This document shows positions 31,321 through 40,056 of a stretch of 64,000 nucleotides of DNA, in pieces. The notes beneath the pieces are model-generated. The model saw only the letters and a program-made list of their open reading frames with translations. It was not told where the DNA came from and made no database searches. Position 1 is the stretch's first letter. The number at the start of each line of letters is the position of its first letter. The position numbers were made by a program, and so were the translations under genes. Origin of the DNA: Paenibacillus_AB sp036577625 (lineage in GTDB: Bacteria; Bacillota; Bacilli; Paenibacillales; NBRC-103111); the NCBI RefSeq assembly GCF_036577625.1, contig NZ_JARBDC010000090.1, forward strand, positions 1 to 64,000, read 5' to 3'.

Positions 31321-31405
31321 GATTCGGCTTCGGGGGCTGCCGGGAGCCGCTGCCCGGCCGGATTTACGGCGTGTTTCGCGCCGGTCGCATCCGTATGCCG
31401 CGCGG

Positions 31406-31948
31406 TCAGGAAAGCTTCAGCGAAACGACGATTTGCCGAGGCTCGAAGCGAATATCCCGTATGCCGATCGGCGGCGGGAGCGATTCGTCCACGCGAACGA
31501 CGATCGGCTCGAGCGGAAGCCAGGAAGCGGGAATCCGCAGGCTGCGGATGCGCGTTTCCTCCGGGCGGACGATCAAGTTCGGCGGCTTCCATTCAAGTGC
31601 GAAATCGACGGCGGCGCCGACTTCGACGCGCCCGGCCGCCTTCACGTTGACGTAAGCGGTCACCCGGTTCGCCCGCTGTTCGAAACGGGCGCCCTCGATC
31701 GTAACGTCCGGCCGCACCTGCGCCCGCTTCGCCAGCTCTTTTTTCAATATATCGTTCAGTTCTTTCTCGCTGATCGTTAGCTCCGGCTTGCGCACCTTTA
31801 CCATGTCGACCACCTTTTGCGCGACGGAAACGGGCTCGTAAGCGAGGTCGAGCCGTTCCGAGGGACGGGCGTACCAGAGCGCCGCGCCGCAGGCGAGTAC
31901 GACCGCCAGCAGCAGCGCGGCAACGACGTACAACGTTTTTCGAATCAA
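31406..31948 (-). CDS. small membrane-anchored protein of unknown function (YpmS-like layout)
   Basis: A 180-residue protein with one N-terminal membrane segment (about 4-24, LYVVAALLLAVVLACGAALW) and an outside domain of about 150 residues with LTISEKELNDILKKELAKRA and a repeated beta pattern ending GIRDIRFEPRQIVVSLKLS. The layout resembles YpmS/DUF2140-type proteins, but I cannot confirm the family. The start is TTG at 31948, 9 bases after GGGAGA; the frame extends to 32035 without support. Confidence 0.7.
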   Translation of the reverse strand: MIRKTLYVVAALLLAVVLACGAALWYARPSERLDLAYEPVSVAQKVVDMVKVRKPELTISEKELNDILKKELAKRAQVRPDVTIEGARFEQRANRVTAYVNVKAAGRVEVGAAVDFALEWKPPNLIVRPEETRIRSLRIPASWLPLEPIVVRVDESLPPPIGIRDIRFEPRQIVVSLKLS

Positions 31949-32108
31949 GGCCGCTTCTCTCCCATGTACGCGAAAGCGAGCGCCAAATACCGCGTCCTTC
32001 CGCTTTATTCGTTCCGGCTCAGCTCTTGTTCGCACTTGCCCGGTGTCGGTACCGCTTGCGTTCTCGCTTGTGTTCTCGCTCGCCGTTCGTTTGCCGTACG
32101 AGCCGTCT

Positions 32109-33569
32109 TTAGCTGTTCGGATCCCGGTTTTGCTTCTCCTTCAGCCAGCGCGGAGCGCCTTTATTTTTGCGGTCCGCCGCCCGCTCGCTCGCCTTCTTCC
32201 GCTGCGCCGTCTCCGGATGGGACGGAGCGTTCTCCCGCTCGTTGCGGATGCTCGCCGCTCCCATCGTCCGGAACCCGCCGGTCCGGGCGAGCAGCGGCCG
32301 CCGATCCGCCGCGCTTCCCGCTCCCGGCTTGCCGCCCGCTTCGGCACGCGCCGGCTTGTCCGCCTGACGCGCACTTGCTTCCCGGCCGCCGTTATCCCGG
32401 CCGCCCGCTCCTCGCGCCGGTCCGCCGCGCACTTCGTGCGGCTCGACCACTTGACCTTTGTACATCGCCTTGCGATGGACGGCGATTCCGAGCTGCTTCT
32501 CGAATTTGCGGATAATGAACATTTCCTGCTCCGTCACGATCGACACGGACCATCCGCTTCGTCCCATCCGTCCCGTCCGGCCGGCGCGGTGCACGTAATG
32601 ATCGGCGTCCAGCGCCGGCTGCAGGTGAAAGACGTGCGTCAGCCCTTCGATATCGAGCCCCCGGGCGGCGACGTCGGTCGCGACGAGCGTTTGCAGCTTG
32701 CCGGAGCGAAAACGGCCGAGCAGCGTCGTCCGCTCCTGCTTCGGGGCGTCACCGTACAGCGCCTCTGCCGATAATCCGGCATGCCGCAGCTTGGAGGCGA
32801 CTTCGGCGATCGCGTCCAGCTCGTTCACGAACACGAGCGCCGACTTCGGATCGTACAGCCGGACGAGCCGGCGAAGCGTGTCGAGCTTGTCCCGCTCCTC
32901 GCAGACGAAGACGAGATGCTCGATGCCGCCCGCCGTCCGGCTGCCGGGATCGACTTCGATTTCCCGCGGCTCCCGCATCCACCGTCCGGCCAGCCGCCGA
33001 ACGTCGGGCGTCAGCGTCGCCGAGAAAAACAGCAGCTGCCGGTCGCGCAGCGCGCTTTCGATGATGCCCTCGGCCTCTTTGGCGGCGCCGAGCGCGAACA
33101 TTTGATCGGCCTCGTCGATGACGATCGTGCGGACGCGGTGCATTTTCAGCTTGCGCATGCCCAGCAGTTCGGCGATCCGCCCCGGCGTGCCGACGACGAT
33201 ATGCGGGTGCAGCTTCAGCCGTTCGACTTGCCGGCTAAGCGCCGCGCCGCCGATGAGCGCCTGGCCGCGAATGCCCGAAGCCGCGCCGAGCTTTTCGATC
33301 TCGGCGGCAACCTGCACGCCGAGCTCGCGGGTCGGCGTCAGTACGACTGCCTGCAGCTCCTTCGCGGCGGGGTCGATTTTTTCCATGATCGGCAGCAGGT
33401 AGGCGATCGTTTTGCCCGTGCCGGTTTGCGACTGCGCCAGCAGGTCGCCTCCCGCCAGGACGGCGGGAATCGCTTCCTCCTGTATCTTCGACGGCTCGAC
33501 GATGCCGTGGCGGGCCAACGCTTCGGCAAGCGCCGAGCCGATTCCAAGCGATTCGAAAGTTGCTTTCAC
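32109..33569 (-). CDS. DEAD-box RNA helicase
   Basis: A 486-residue ATP-dependent RNA helicase of the CshA/CshB group. Motifs in order: Q motif (IQEEAIP), AQSQTGTGKT at 45-54, PTREL near 80, TPGR near 128, DEAD near 152, SAT near 183, VATDVAARGLD near 315 and HRAGRTGR near 345. Residues about 380-486 form a long Gly/Arg/Lys-rich tail, likely to bind RNA. It acts in ribosome assembly, cold adaptation or mRNA decay. It is a single-gene unit with an extended -10 promoter. Confidence 0.93.
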   Translation of the reverse strand: MKATFESLGIGSALAEALARHGIVEPSKIQEEAIPAVLAGGDLLAQSQTGTGKTIAYLLPIMEKIDPAAKELQAVVLTPTRELGVQVAAEIEKLGAASGIRGQALIGGAALSRQVERLKLHPHIVVGTPGRIAELLGMRKLKMHRVRTIVIDEADQMFALGAAKEAEGIIESALRDRQLLFFSATLTPDVRRLAGRWMREPREIEVDPGSRTAGGIEHLVFVCEERDKLDTLRRLVRLYDPKSALVFVNELDAIAEVASKLRHAGLSAEALYGDAPKQERTTLLGRFRSGKLQTLVATDVAARGLDIEGLTHVFHLQPALDADHYVHRAGRTGRMGRSGWSVSIVTEQEMFIIRKFEKQLGIAVHRKAMYKGQVVEPHEVRGGPARGAGGRDNGGREASARQADKPARAEAGGKPGAGSAADRRPLLARTGGFRTMGAASIRNERENAPSHPETAQRKKASERAADRKNKGAPRWLKEKQNRDPNS

Positions 33570-33608
33570 CTTAGAGAGTCCCCTCGTTTCGTACGTTTCA
33601 TTGGTAAA

Positions 33609-33617
33609 ACTATACCA
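33609..33617 (-). promoter_or_regulatory. extended -10 promoter of the DEAD-box helicase gene
   Basis: On the minus strand TGGTATAGT, an extended -10 element (TGnTATAnT), 40 bases before the start codon. No good -35 box is visible, as often with extended -10 promoters. Confidence 0.5.
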
Positions 33618-33854
33618 TATCGGCGGCCGCGTATAAAATCGCCTGCCGGAACGCGGCCTCTCCTCCTCCCCTACATCGGACGGCGGACCGTACTCGGCGG
33701 GCGGTATTTCAAGCCATTCGCCGCGAAAATCGGCCGCGGCTCGTCAATAAGAGCCCCGAACGTCCGCTCATTTGCCGACCGCGCCGCCGCGTAACGGATA
33801 GCGGTCTCGAACGTCCGCTATTTTGCCGCAGGCGTACGAAAATATCCGCGATGA

Positions 33855-33899
33855 TGCAAAAAGTCTCCGTCCCCCATTCGGCAATGGGTCCGGAGACAT
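33855..33899 (-). terminator. rho-independent terminator after the second 'VDGPHGNGRS' gene
   Basis: On the minus strand GTCTCCGG pairs with CCGGAGAC-like CGGAGAC through an inner CCATT/AATGG stem and is followed by TTTTTGC. It lies 14 bases past the stop at 33913. Confidence 0.8.
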
Positions 33900-33912
33900 T
33901 CCGCGAAAACCG

Positions 33913-34629
33913 TCACGCGCGCGGCTGTGCCGCCATGCCTTGCAGCCGGAGCAGCACCGAGCGCTTATCGCCGATCACTTCCCGATACAGCTCCTCGAAC
34001 CGGAACACGCGCTCCAGGTCGTCCAGAAACGGATAATGGTCGAAATCGTCCACCAGCACCAAAGCATCCGGCTTCAACTGCCGGCACAGCAGCGGGAAAG
34101 CGAGAGAGCGGCCATTGCCGTGAGGACCGTCCACGATGAGGGCGTCGATCGATTCCTCGGGCAAACCGAGCCGGTCGGCTTCGCCGTAAAAGGTGTTGCG
34201 GATCGTAAACCGGCCGTAATCCGATTCCGGCACGGGAGTGCCGACGGAGCTCCATGCGGATGCCGCTTCCGGCGGATTTCCGAACAAACGCCGCCATTCG
34301 TCGTCCGTAATTTGCTTCAGCGTCTGCGGCACAACCCGGATTCTCGCCTCCCCGGCGACTCGCCGTCCCAGCTCCGCGGCCCATTCCACATGGTGTTCCA
34401 ACGTGGTCACTTCCGCGTCGAGCAAGCCGTTCCCGAGCAGCGTCCGCCAAAACAGCGTCGACTGGCCGCCCCCGAGCTCCAGCAGCCGGACGGGACCGGC
34501 GGCTATACCGAGTCTTCGGCACAGCTGCGCGAGCGAAGTTTTCGTAAGCGCCATCGGCCCGAACCCCCATCCCGACTGTTCGGAAAGCGTCAGCCCGATC
34601 TCAATATGTTTCGTCCGAATCGAAATCAC
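33913..34629 (-). CDS. uncharacterised SAM-methyltransferase-like protein ('VDGPHGNGRS' family, copy 2)
   Basis: A protein of up to 238 residues paralogous to the one at 29267-29971: VRLLELGGGQSTLFWRTLLG, DALIVDGPHGNGRSLAFPL and PDALVLVDDFDHYPFLDDL are nearly identical in both. The start is uncertain. The GTG at 34629 lies only one base after GGGAGG, so a slightly later start is possible. It stands alone with its own terminator, unlike copy 1, which sits in a glycosyltransferase operon. Function unknown; a sugar or lipid modification is the best guess. Confidence 0.78.
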   Translation of the reverse strand: MISIRTKHIEIGLTLSEQSGWGFGPMALTKTSLAQLCRRLGIAAGPVRLLELGGGQSTLFWRTLLGNGLLDAEVTTLEHHVEWAAELGRRVAGEARIRVVPQTLKQITDDEWRRLFGNPPEAASAWSSVGTPVPESDYGRFTIRNTFYGEADRLGLPEESIDALIVDGPHGNGRSLAFPLLCRQLKPDALVLVDDFDHYPFLDDLERVFRFEELYREVIGDKRSVLLRLQGMAAQPRA

Positions 34630-34815
34630 CCTCCCGCCGCTTCGGCTAACTTAAAAGGCTCACTCCACATTATGTTCGATTCGGTCGAACATTTCGGGCT
34701 ATTCGGGCGATTCCGGACGAAAATGAAAAACGGGAATACGTCTGCCGGCAGTCGCCCGACCGTACGATACGGCCGTTCGTCCGCCGGCGGCGCTTCCCGC
34801 CCGGCCTTGCTCTTT

Positions 34816-34864
34816 CCAGCCCTTAGCCCTTCAGCCCTTCAGCCCTTCAGCTTTCCAGCTCTCC
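34816..34864 (+). repeat. short tandem repeat CCCTTCAG
   Basis: Three perfect and two or three imperfect copies of the octamer CCCTTCAG lie just beyond the end of the amino-sugar operon (AGCCCTTAG, three CCCTTCAG, CTTTCCAG). This looks like replication slippage; no hairpin or gene is visible. Confidence 0.6.
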
Positions 34865-34886
34865 GGCGTCGATGGCTGCCGCCCCG

Positions 34887-35738
34887 TCAAGCGATGCCGA
34901 GCATCTGCTTCACTTTCGCGAGATCGTGCGCCAGACGCTCGTACGCCGGAAACGGCGCGTGGCATTCCAGCGTAATCCAGCCGGAATAGCCCGTTTCCTT
35001 CAGCGCGTCGAACAGCGGCTGATGATCGGCCTCGCCTTCGCCGAGCCGGGTTTGCAAAAACTTCTCGTCCCCGTGCTTCGTCCGGTTGACGAACGTGCCC
35101 GGCGCGCCGACTTCCGCGACGCGCTTCTCGTCCTTCACGTGAACGTGGAACATCCGTTTCCCGAGCGCGATGACGGAATCGCGGCCGTAGTCCGTGTCGG
35201 TGATGTACATGTTGCCCGCGTCGTGAATGAGGCCGACGTTGCTTGCGCCGACCATGTCCAGCAGCCGCAGCCCGGACTCCGCCGTTTCGACGAGCGAAAC
35301 GTTGTGGATTTCCAGCACGATGCTCTTGCCGTGCTCGGCCGCGAGCGCCGCGCATTTCCGCAGCCAATGGGCCGCCTTCGCGTAATGGTAGTCGTGCGCC
35401 AGGAAGGCGTTCGGTCCGCCGGAGCCGACGCGAATCATGTCCGCGCCGAGCGTTCCGGCCGCTTCCAGAATGCGCTGGAAATCGGCGAACGCCTGCTCGC
35501 ACTCTTTGTCGCTAGCGGTCGAGAAGCCTCCCATATAGCCGGCGATCACCGGAATTTCCAGACCGAGTCCGTCCGCGACGGAGCGGATTTCCTTGATTCG
35601 CGCCGCACTCGTCGTGCCCGACAAATGCGGCTCCCGCGCCGCGATTTCAATGCCGTCGAAGCCGAGCTGCTTCGTCAGCCGCAGCGCCTCCTGGATGCTG
35701 TGGTCGATCAAAACGCCGCTGAATGCCGCCAGTTTCAT
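34887..35738 (-). CDS. sugar phosphate isomerase/epimerase (TIM barrel)
   Basis: A 283-residue xylose isomerase-like TIM-barrel protein: MKLAAFSGVLIDHSIQEAL, GFDGIEIAAREPH, and metal-ligand segments VLEIHNVS, GLIHDAGNMY, FHVHVKDEK and ITLECHAPF. The ATG at 35738 follows GGAGG and overlaps the nagA stop (ATGA), so it is co-translated as the last gene of the amino-sugar operon. Its presence with a second such protein at the other end of the operon suggests a sugar epimerisation or isomerisation step beyond the classical nagAB pathway. Confidence 0.86.
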   Translation of the reverse strand: MKLAAFSGVLIDHSIQEALRLTKQLGFDGIEIAAREPHLSGTTSAARIKEIRSVADGLGLEIPVIAGYMGGFSTASDKECEQAFADFQRILEAAGTLGADMIRVGSGGPNAFLAHDYHYAKAAHWLRKCAALAAEHGKSIVLEIHNVSLVETAESGLRLLDMVGASNVGLIHDAGNMYITDTDYGRDSVIALGKRMFHVHVKDEKRVAEVGAPGTFVNRTKHGDEKFLQTRLGEGEADHQPLFDALKETGYSGWITLECHAPFPAYERLAHDLAKVKQMLGIA

Positions 35739-36934
35739 ATCCGTTTTTCCTCCAGTTCGTAGACGAGCTCTCCGTCCTTGTACGTCTCCAGCACGCGAAT
35801 CCGGTCGCCGCTGCGCTCGAACCGCACGATGTCGGCCGGCGCGCCGGCCGTCAATCCGTCGCCCGCGGGCAGCTTCATGAAGCGGGCCGGACGCACCGAG
35901 GACATCTCCCACGCGTCCGTCAAGTCGGCGAGGCCGCTGCGCAGCACGTGCTCGATTCCCCACAGCAGCATTTGCGCCGAGCCCGCCAAAATTTTCGGAT
36001 TGCCGGCGAGCGACAGCCGCCCTTCCTCGGTGAGCACGACTTTGCCGCCGACGTGCGTCTCGTATTCGCCCGGCGGCATGCCGCACAAATAGACGGCGTC
36101 GCTGACCATCATCGCCTGCGCGCCTTTCGTCCGGAAGACGACCTTGAGCACCGATTCCGGCAAATGAAACCCGTCGGCGATGACGCACGACCATAGGTCG
36201 TCCTGCGCCAGCTGCTCCCAAATGTAGTTCGGATGGCGCGGCAGCGTCAGATGCGCGCCGTTGCCCAGATGCGTGGACATGCGGGCGCCGGCCCGCACCG
36301 CCTCGCGAATTTGCTCCGGCGTCGCCGCCGTATGGCCGATCGACACCGTCACCCCGCTCGCGGCGCATTTCGCGATAAATTCCGCGCTGTTCGGCCATTC
36401 CGGCGACAGCGTCAAAATGCGGATGCGTCCGCCGGCGGCGCGCTGCCACCGCTCGAACAGCTCCCAATCCGGCGCGCGGACGAACTCCAAGCCGTGCGCT
36501 CCTCTCGCCCCGTCCTCCGGCGAGATGAACGGGCCTTCGACGTGAATGCCGGCGATCGACCGGTTCGTCCGGGCATCGCGGTCGCACGCGCCGGCGATGA
36601 TGCCGACCGCTTCCTCGATCGCTTCCGGCGAGTTCGTGATGACCGTCGGATAGTACGACGTCACGCCTTCGCTCCACAGCGCGCGGCTCGCCCTGACGAC
36701 CGTATCGGCCGTAAACGGCAGCGTGTTGAAGTCGTCCCCCGCATAGCCGTTGATCTGCAAATCGACCAGCCCCGGGGCGATCCACGGCAGCTTGTCGGTC
36801 GGCGCGTAGTCGAGCGCCTCCAGCTCGGCGATGACGCCGTCGCGCACGAGGACGCGCACCGGCTTGCCGGTCGCATAATGAATGCCTTCCAGCATCGAAA
36901 AACCGCTTCCGTCTCCGATTCCGTTTGCGCTCAT
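35735..36934 (-). CDS. nagA: N-acetylglucosamine-6-phosphate deacetylase
   Basis: Removes acetate from GlcNAc-6-phosphate to give glucosamine-6-phosphate. The 399-residue amidohydrolase shows the metal site HVEGPFISPEDGARGAHG, SIGHTAATPEQ and the substrate segment THLGNGAHLTLPR, where most NagA proteins read THLFNAM; the catalytic Asp is in VSDAVYL. The ATG at 36934 is preceded by GGAG and lies 4 bases after the nagB stop. The unusual THLGNGAH may mean a shifted substrate preference. It is coupled to the isomerase gene downstream. Confidence 0.88.
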   Translation of the reverse strand: MSANGIGDGSGFSMLEGIHYATGKPVRVLVRDGVIAELEALDYAPTDKLPWIAPGLVDLQINGYAGDDFNTLPFTADTVVRASRALWSEGVTSYYPTVITNSPEAIEEAVGIIAGACDRDARTNRSIAGIHVEGPFISPEDGARGAHGLEFVRAPDWELFERWQRAAGGRIRILTLSPEWPNSAEFIAKCAASGVTVSIGHTAATPEQIREAVRAGARMSTHLGNGAHLTLPRHPNYIWEQLAQDDLWSCVIADGFHLPESVLKVVFRTKGAQAMMVSDAVYLCGMPPGEYETHVGGKVVLTEEGRLSLAGNPKILAGSAQMLLWGIEHVLRSGLADLTDAWEMSSVRPARFMKLPAGDGLTAGAPADIVRFERSGDRIRVLETYKDGELVYELEEKRI

Positions 36935-36938
36935 CCCG

Positions 36939-37712
36939 TCACGCTCCATACGAATCGCGGTCCACGTACAGCGTGCAGTTCGGGTGATTGCGCAGGATGG
37001 TGGACGGGCATTCCGTCGAAACGGGGCCGTTCAGCGTGCGGCGCACCGCCGCGCGCTTCGTCGGGCCGGGCACCATGCAGTACAAATACGAGCCCGACAG
37101 CAGCGTCGGAATCGTCAGCGTAAGCGCATGGGTCGGCACGTCCTCGAACGCGGGGAAGCAGCCGTCGTTCACCTGCTGCTGGCGGCATTCGTCGTCCAGC
37201 TCGACCGGCTTGATCGTAAGCGGGTCGTTGAAGTCGGCGACCGGCGGATCGTTGAACGCGATATGGCCGTTTTCGCCGATGCCGAGGCAGACGATATCGA
37301 TCGGCGCCTCGCGCAGCAAGTCGCCGTACCGCTTGCATTCCGCCTCGATCGAACTGGAGCTGTCGATCAGATGGACCGTCCCGGGCTTCACTTTGTCGAA
37401 CAGCCGCTCGCTCAAAAAACGGCTGAACTTTTGCGGAGCGTCGCTCGGCAGCCCGATATATTCGTCCATATGGAACGCGGTGATCTTCGACCAATCGATG
37501 TCCGGATCGGCCGCGAGCGTCTCCAAAAATTCGTTTTGCGACGGCGCCGCCGCGAAAATCATCCGAATGGCGCCTTTCGAGCCGAGCAGCTCCTTGATTT
37601 TCGCCGCGGCCGCGCGGCCGGCGGACGTGCCCAAATCGCCGCGGTTCGCGTATACGTTCACTTTCAGCCGATCTACCGACTCCGCCTTGACAGGCTGTGG
37701 TTGCAAACTCAT
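36939..37712 (-). CDS. nagB: glucosamine-6-phosphate deaminase-like isomerase
   Basis: Converts glucosamine-6-phosphate to fructose-6-phosphate and ammonia. The 257-residue protein has the signature GIGENGHIAFNDP near 143-155 and the catalytic DEY in HMDEYIGLP near 80. The length is that of the short Gram-positive type. It begins one base after the stop of the ceramidase-like gene and ends 4 bases before nagA. The regulator with a binding domain is encoded divergently at 41294. Confidence 0.92.
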   Translation of the reverse strand: MSLQPQPVKAESVDRLKVNVYANRGDLGTSAGRAAAAKIKELLGSKGAIRMIFAAAPSQNEFLETLAADPDIDWSKITAFHMDEYIGLPSDAPQKFSRFLSERLFDKVKPGTVHLIDSSSSIEAECKRYGDLLREAPIDIVCLGIGENGHIAFNDPPVADFNDPLTIKPVELDDECRQQQVNDGCFPAFEDVPTHALTLTIPTLLSGSYLYCMVPGPTKRAAVRRTLNGPVSTECPSTILRNHPNCTLYVDRDSYGA

Positions 37713-37713
37713 G

Positions 37714-39009
37714 TCACTCTTCCTTTCCGATCAATTCGTCGATCGCGCTTTTGATGACGTTCTCGATTTCCGGCGCGAACGCCGCCGGCAGGGCGAAGTA
37801 CACGCCGGAATCCTTGCCTTCGTAGCCGCCTTCCTCGATTTGCGCGGCGGTCGGGACGTACCCGATCATGCCGTTGCTGTATCCCATCGGCAGCGTCCGC
37901 CCGCCGGTCCGCCGTTTGATGTATTCGCCGTATTCCAGCACGATTTCCCCGTCCATCGCCAGAAAGGACAAATCGCCCGACAGCCGCAGCAGCGTCAGCT
38001 CGAGCGGGATGCTCGGCCGCAGCCTGTTCGGGTCGCCCAGCAGCTTCCGGCCCCACTGGGCGGAGACGCCGCCCTCGGCGACGCTCGCCTCGAGCCGCTC
38101 CTTCGTCGGCAGCTCTTGGAACGGCAGCTGCGCGACGGCCCGTCTGCCGGCTTCGAGCGCCGGGGCGATCTCCTCCATCGGTCCGGCCAGCACGCGCTCG
38201 ACTTCGTCCGCGAGCGTCCGGCCGAGCCGCGCGACGTCCTCCTCGGTGCCCGAGTAAAACTTCCCGTCGCGATGCAGCGCCGGGCGCACGTTGCCGGTGC
38301 AGCCCTGCAGAAACGAGACGACGGCTCCGCAGCCGATCGTCGCCTCCAGCCGTTCCGCGGCGACGCCCGGATATTCCGACGTGACGTAATTCGAATTCGT
38401 CGTCGTCGGATGACACGCATAATGAAGGAACACGGCCTTCGTGGAGCCGTCCTCCTTGCGGAACCGGACGACGTTCACGTCCGGATCGAGCGGGCCTTCC
38501 GGATTCGGCGCCATCGTCATCCGCCCGCCGACCAGCTTGCGCCGGTTGACGCCGACGACGCATTCGCCTTTGCCGCGCCATACCGTAACCGGCTCGAGCC
38601 GCGCGACCGCTTGTTCGACGCCGCGAAGCAGCGCCTCGTCCAGCTCCCGCAAGTAGTCCTCGTCCGGCAAGCCGAGTACGTCGCAAAACAGCGTGCTCGT
38701 CTGCGGACCGCCGTGCGTATGCTGGGCGCTCAAAATGACGTCGGCGGGCCCGATGCCGAAGCGCGACCCGAGCTCGGACCGGATGCGCTCCATCCGTTCG
38801 CTGCCCCACCAGATGATGTCGCCCTGCGCGATCAGGAGGCGGCGCGTACTCCCGCCGCTCTCCTGCTCGAAAACGTTCACTCTCGCGAACAGCCGGCGGT
38901 TGACGCCGAGATACGGCCCGCTCCGGTTGCCAAACCCGGCAAGCGGAATCGGCCTCGCCGGCGTGATGTCGATCTTGGCGGTGCCGAGCAGAAGCGCGCC
39001 CCTGCTCAT
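37714..39009 (-). CDS. neutral/alkaline ceramidase N-terminal-like protein
   Basis: A 431-residue protein resembling the catalytic N-terminal domain of neutral ceramidases (amidases): GTAKIDITPARPIPLAGFG, the zinc-site stretch SAQHTHGGPQT, HYACHPTTTNSN and SFLQGCTGNVRP. It has no signal peptide, so it acts inside the cell, unlike true ceramidases. Bacterial members are often found in sugar operons, and a role as a sugar amide hydrolase is likelier than ceramide breakdown. The ATG overlaps the stop of the upstream oxidoreductase gene by 4 bases; the long frame seen further upstream is not coding. Confidence 0.82.
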   Translation of the reverse strand: MSRGALLLGTAKIDITPARPIPLAGFGNRSGPYLGVNRRLFARVNVFEQESGGSTRRLLIAQGDIIWWGSERMERIRSELGSRFGIGPADVILSAQHTHGGPQTSTLFCDVLGLPDEDYLRELDEALLRGVEQAVARLEPVTVWRGKGECVVGVNRRKLVGGRMTMAPNPEGPLDPDVNVVRFRKEDGSTKAVFLHYACHPTTTNSNYVTSEYPGVAAERLEATIGCGAVVSFLQGCTGNVRPALHRDGKFYSGTEEDVARLGRTLADEVERVLAGPMEEIAPALEAGRRAVAQLPFQELPTKERLEASVAEGGVSAQWGRKLLGDPNRLRPSIPLELTLLRLSGDLSFLAMDGEIVLEYGEYIKRRTGGRTLPMGYSNGMIGYVPTAAQIEEGGYEGKDSGVYFALPAAFAPEIENVIKSAIDELIGKEE

Positions 39010-40037
39010 TCGGACACCTCTTCCAGCTTCACCGGAACGCCCTTCGCCGACGAGTCGTAGATCGCTTCGACGAGCTGGACGGCGCGCAGGCCGTCGATGC
39101 CCTTCAAATACAGTTCGTCGCCGTTTTCGATCGAGGCGATCACGTTTTCCATCTGCACGCGGTGGTTCACATGGGAAATGCTGCGCGGGTCGGAGACGCC
39201 GCCGTAATTCGTGTTGCCGCCCAGATCGGGCGGCTCGATTCCCGGCACCGTCCAATGCGCGATCGCGGACCCTTCGAGCTTGATCGTCCCCTTCTCCCCG
39301 TACAGGTTCAAGGCGGCCGCGAAGCCGGGCTGAATGCTCGTCGACGCCATGATCGTGCCGAACGCGCCGTTTTTGAACGTCAGCAGCGCCAGCCCGATAT
39401 CCTCCGCCTCCATCCGGTGCGTCTGGGTAGCCGTTTTCCCGTACACGGTGTCGACAAGGCCGCCGAACCAGAGCAGCAGGTCGATCGAATGGATGCCCTG
39501 GTTCATCAGGGCCCCGCCGTCCTGCGCGATCGTTCCGCGCCACTCGGCGCTGTCGTAATACGATTGGGCGCGGTAAAACGGCAGCGATACTTCGACGAGC
39601 AGCAGCTTGCCGAGCGCTCCGCTGTCGAGTACGTTGCGCACCGCGACGTGCTGCGCTTCGAACCGGCGCTGCGAGATGACGGACAGCGTCACGCCGTTCT
39701 TCTTCGCCGCCCGGATCAGCTCCAGCGAATCCTTCGTATTCATCGCGATCGGCTTCTCGACGATCAGATGCTTGCCCGCGTTCAGCACGTCGAGACCGAT
39801 CGGCGCGTGGCTGCCGCTCGAGGTCGTGACGCATACGATGTCGATGTCCGGGTTCGCCAGCAGCTGTTTGTAATCGGTCACGTAACCGCAATTTTCTTTC
39901 TCGGCGAACGCCTTCGCCCGTTCCTCCGTCCGGTTGGCGACGGCGACAAGCTTGCCGCGCTCAAGCTCCTTGATCGCGGCGGCGTGAAAATCCGCGATCG
40001 AGCCGGTGCCGATAATGCCGAATCCCCAAGTTTTCAC
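39006..40037 (-). CDS. Gfo/Idh/MocA-family oxidoreductase
   Basis: A 343-residue NAD(P)-dependent dehydrogenase. The Rossmann motif GIIGTGSIADFH is at 7-18, the EKPIAMN signature near 94-100 carries the catalytic Lys, and NQGIHSIDLLLWFGG near 178-192 supplies the second active-site cluster. It lies second in the operon, between a TIM-barrel isomerase and the ceramidase-like gene. It probably oxidises the C3 or another position of a sugar before later cleavage; this is inference from the family. Confidence 0.88.
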   Translation of the reverse strand: MKTWGFGIIGTGSIADFHAAAIKELERGKLVAVANRTEERAKAFAEKENCGYVTDYKQLLANPDIDIVCVTTSSGSHAPIGLDVLNAGKHLIVEKPIAMNTKDSLELIRAAKKNGVTLSVISQRRFEAQHVAVRNVLDSGALGKLLLVEVSLPFYRAQSYYDSAEWRGTIAQDGGALMNQGIHSIDLLLWFGGLVDTVYGKTATQTHRMEAEDIGLALLTFKNGAFGTIMASTSIQPGFAAALNLYGEKGTIKLEGSAIAHWTVPGIEPPDLGGNTNYGGVSDPRSISHVNHRVQMENVIASIENGDELYLKGIDGLRAVQLVEAIYDSSAKGVPVKLEEVSE

Positions 40038-40056
40038 TCTCGTCTACCTCCCCGTA

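Larger units (their letters stand above)
30682..31405. other. repeat-rich gap between operons
   Basis: No gene is supported. It contains an orphan hairpin (30846-30876) followed by GTGCAAACCGATTCG (also found after the terminator at 61275-61311), a partial family A unit (31087-31122), family B copy 3 (31149-31256) and the terminator of the downstream membrane-protein gene. Confidence 0.5.
33570..33912. other. intergenic gap with promoter, repeat units and terminator
   Basis: Holds the helicase promoter near 33609-33617, then two related blocks at about 33745-33830 (CGAACGTCCGCT...TTTGCCG, with GTAACGGATAGCGGT between) and the terminator at 33855-33899. No gene seen. Confidence 0.45.
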
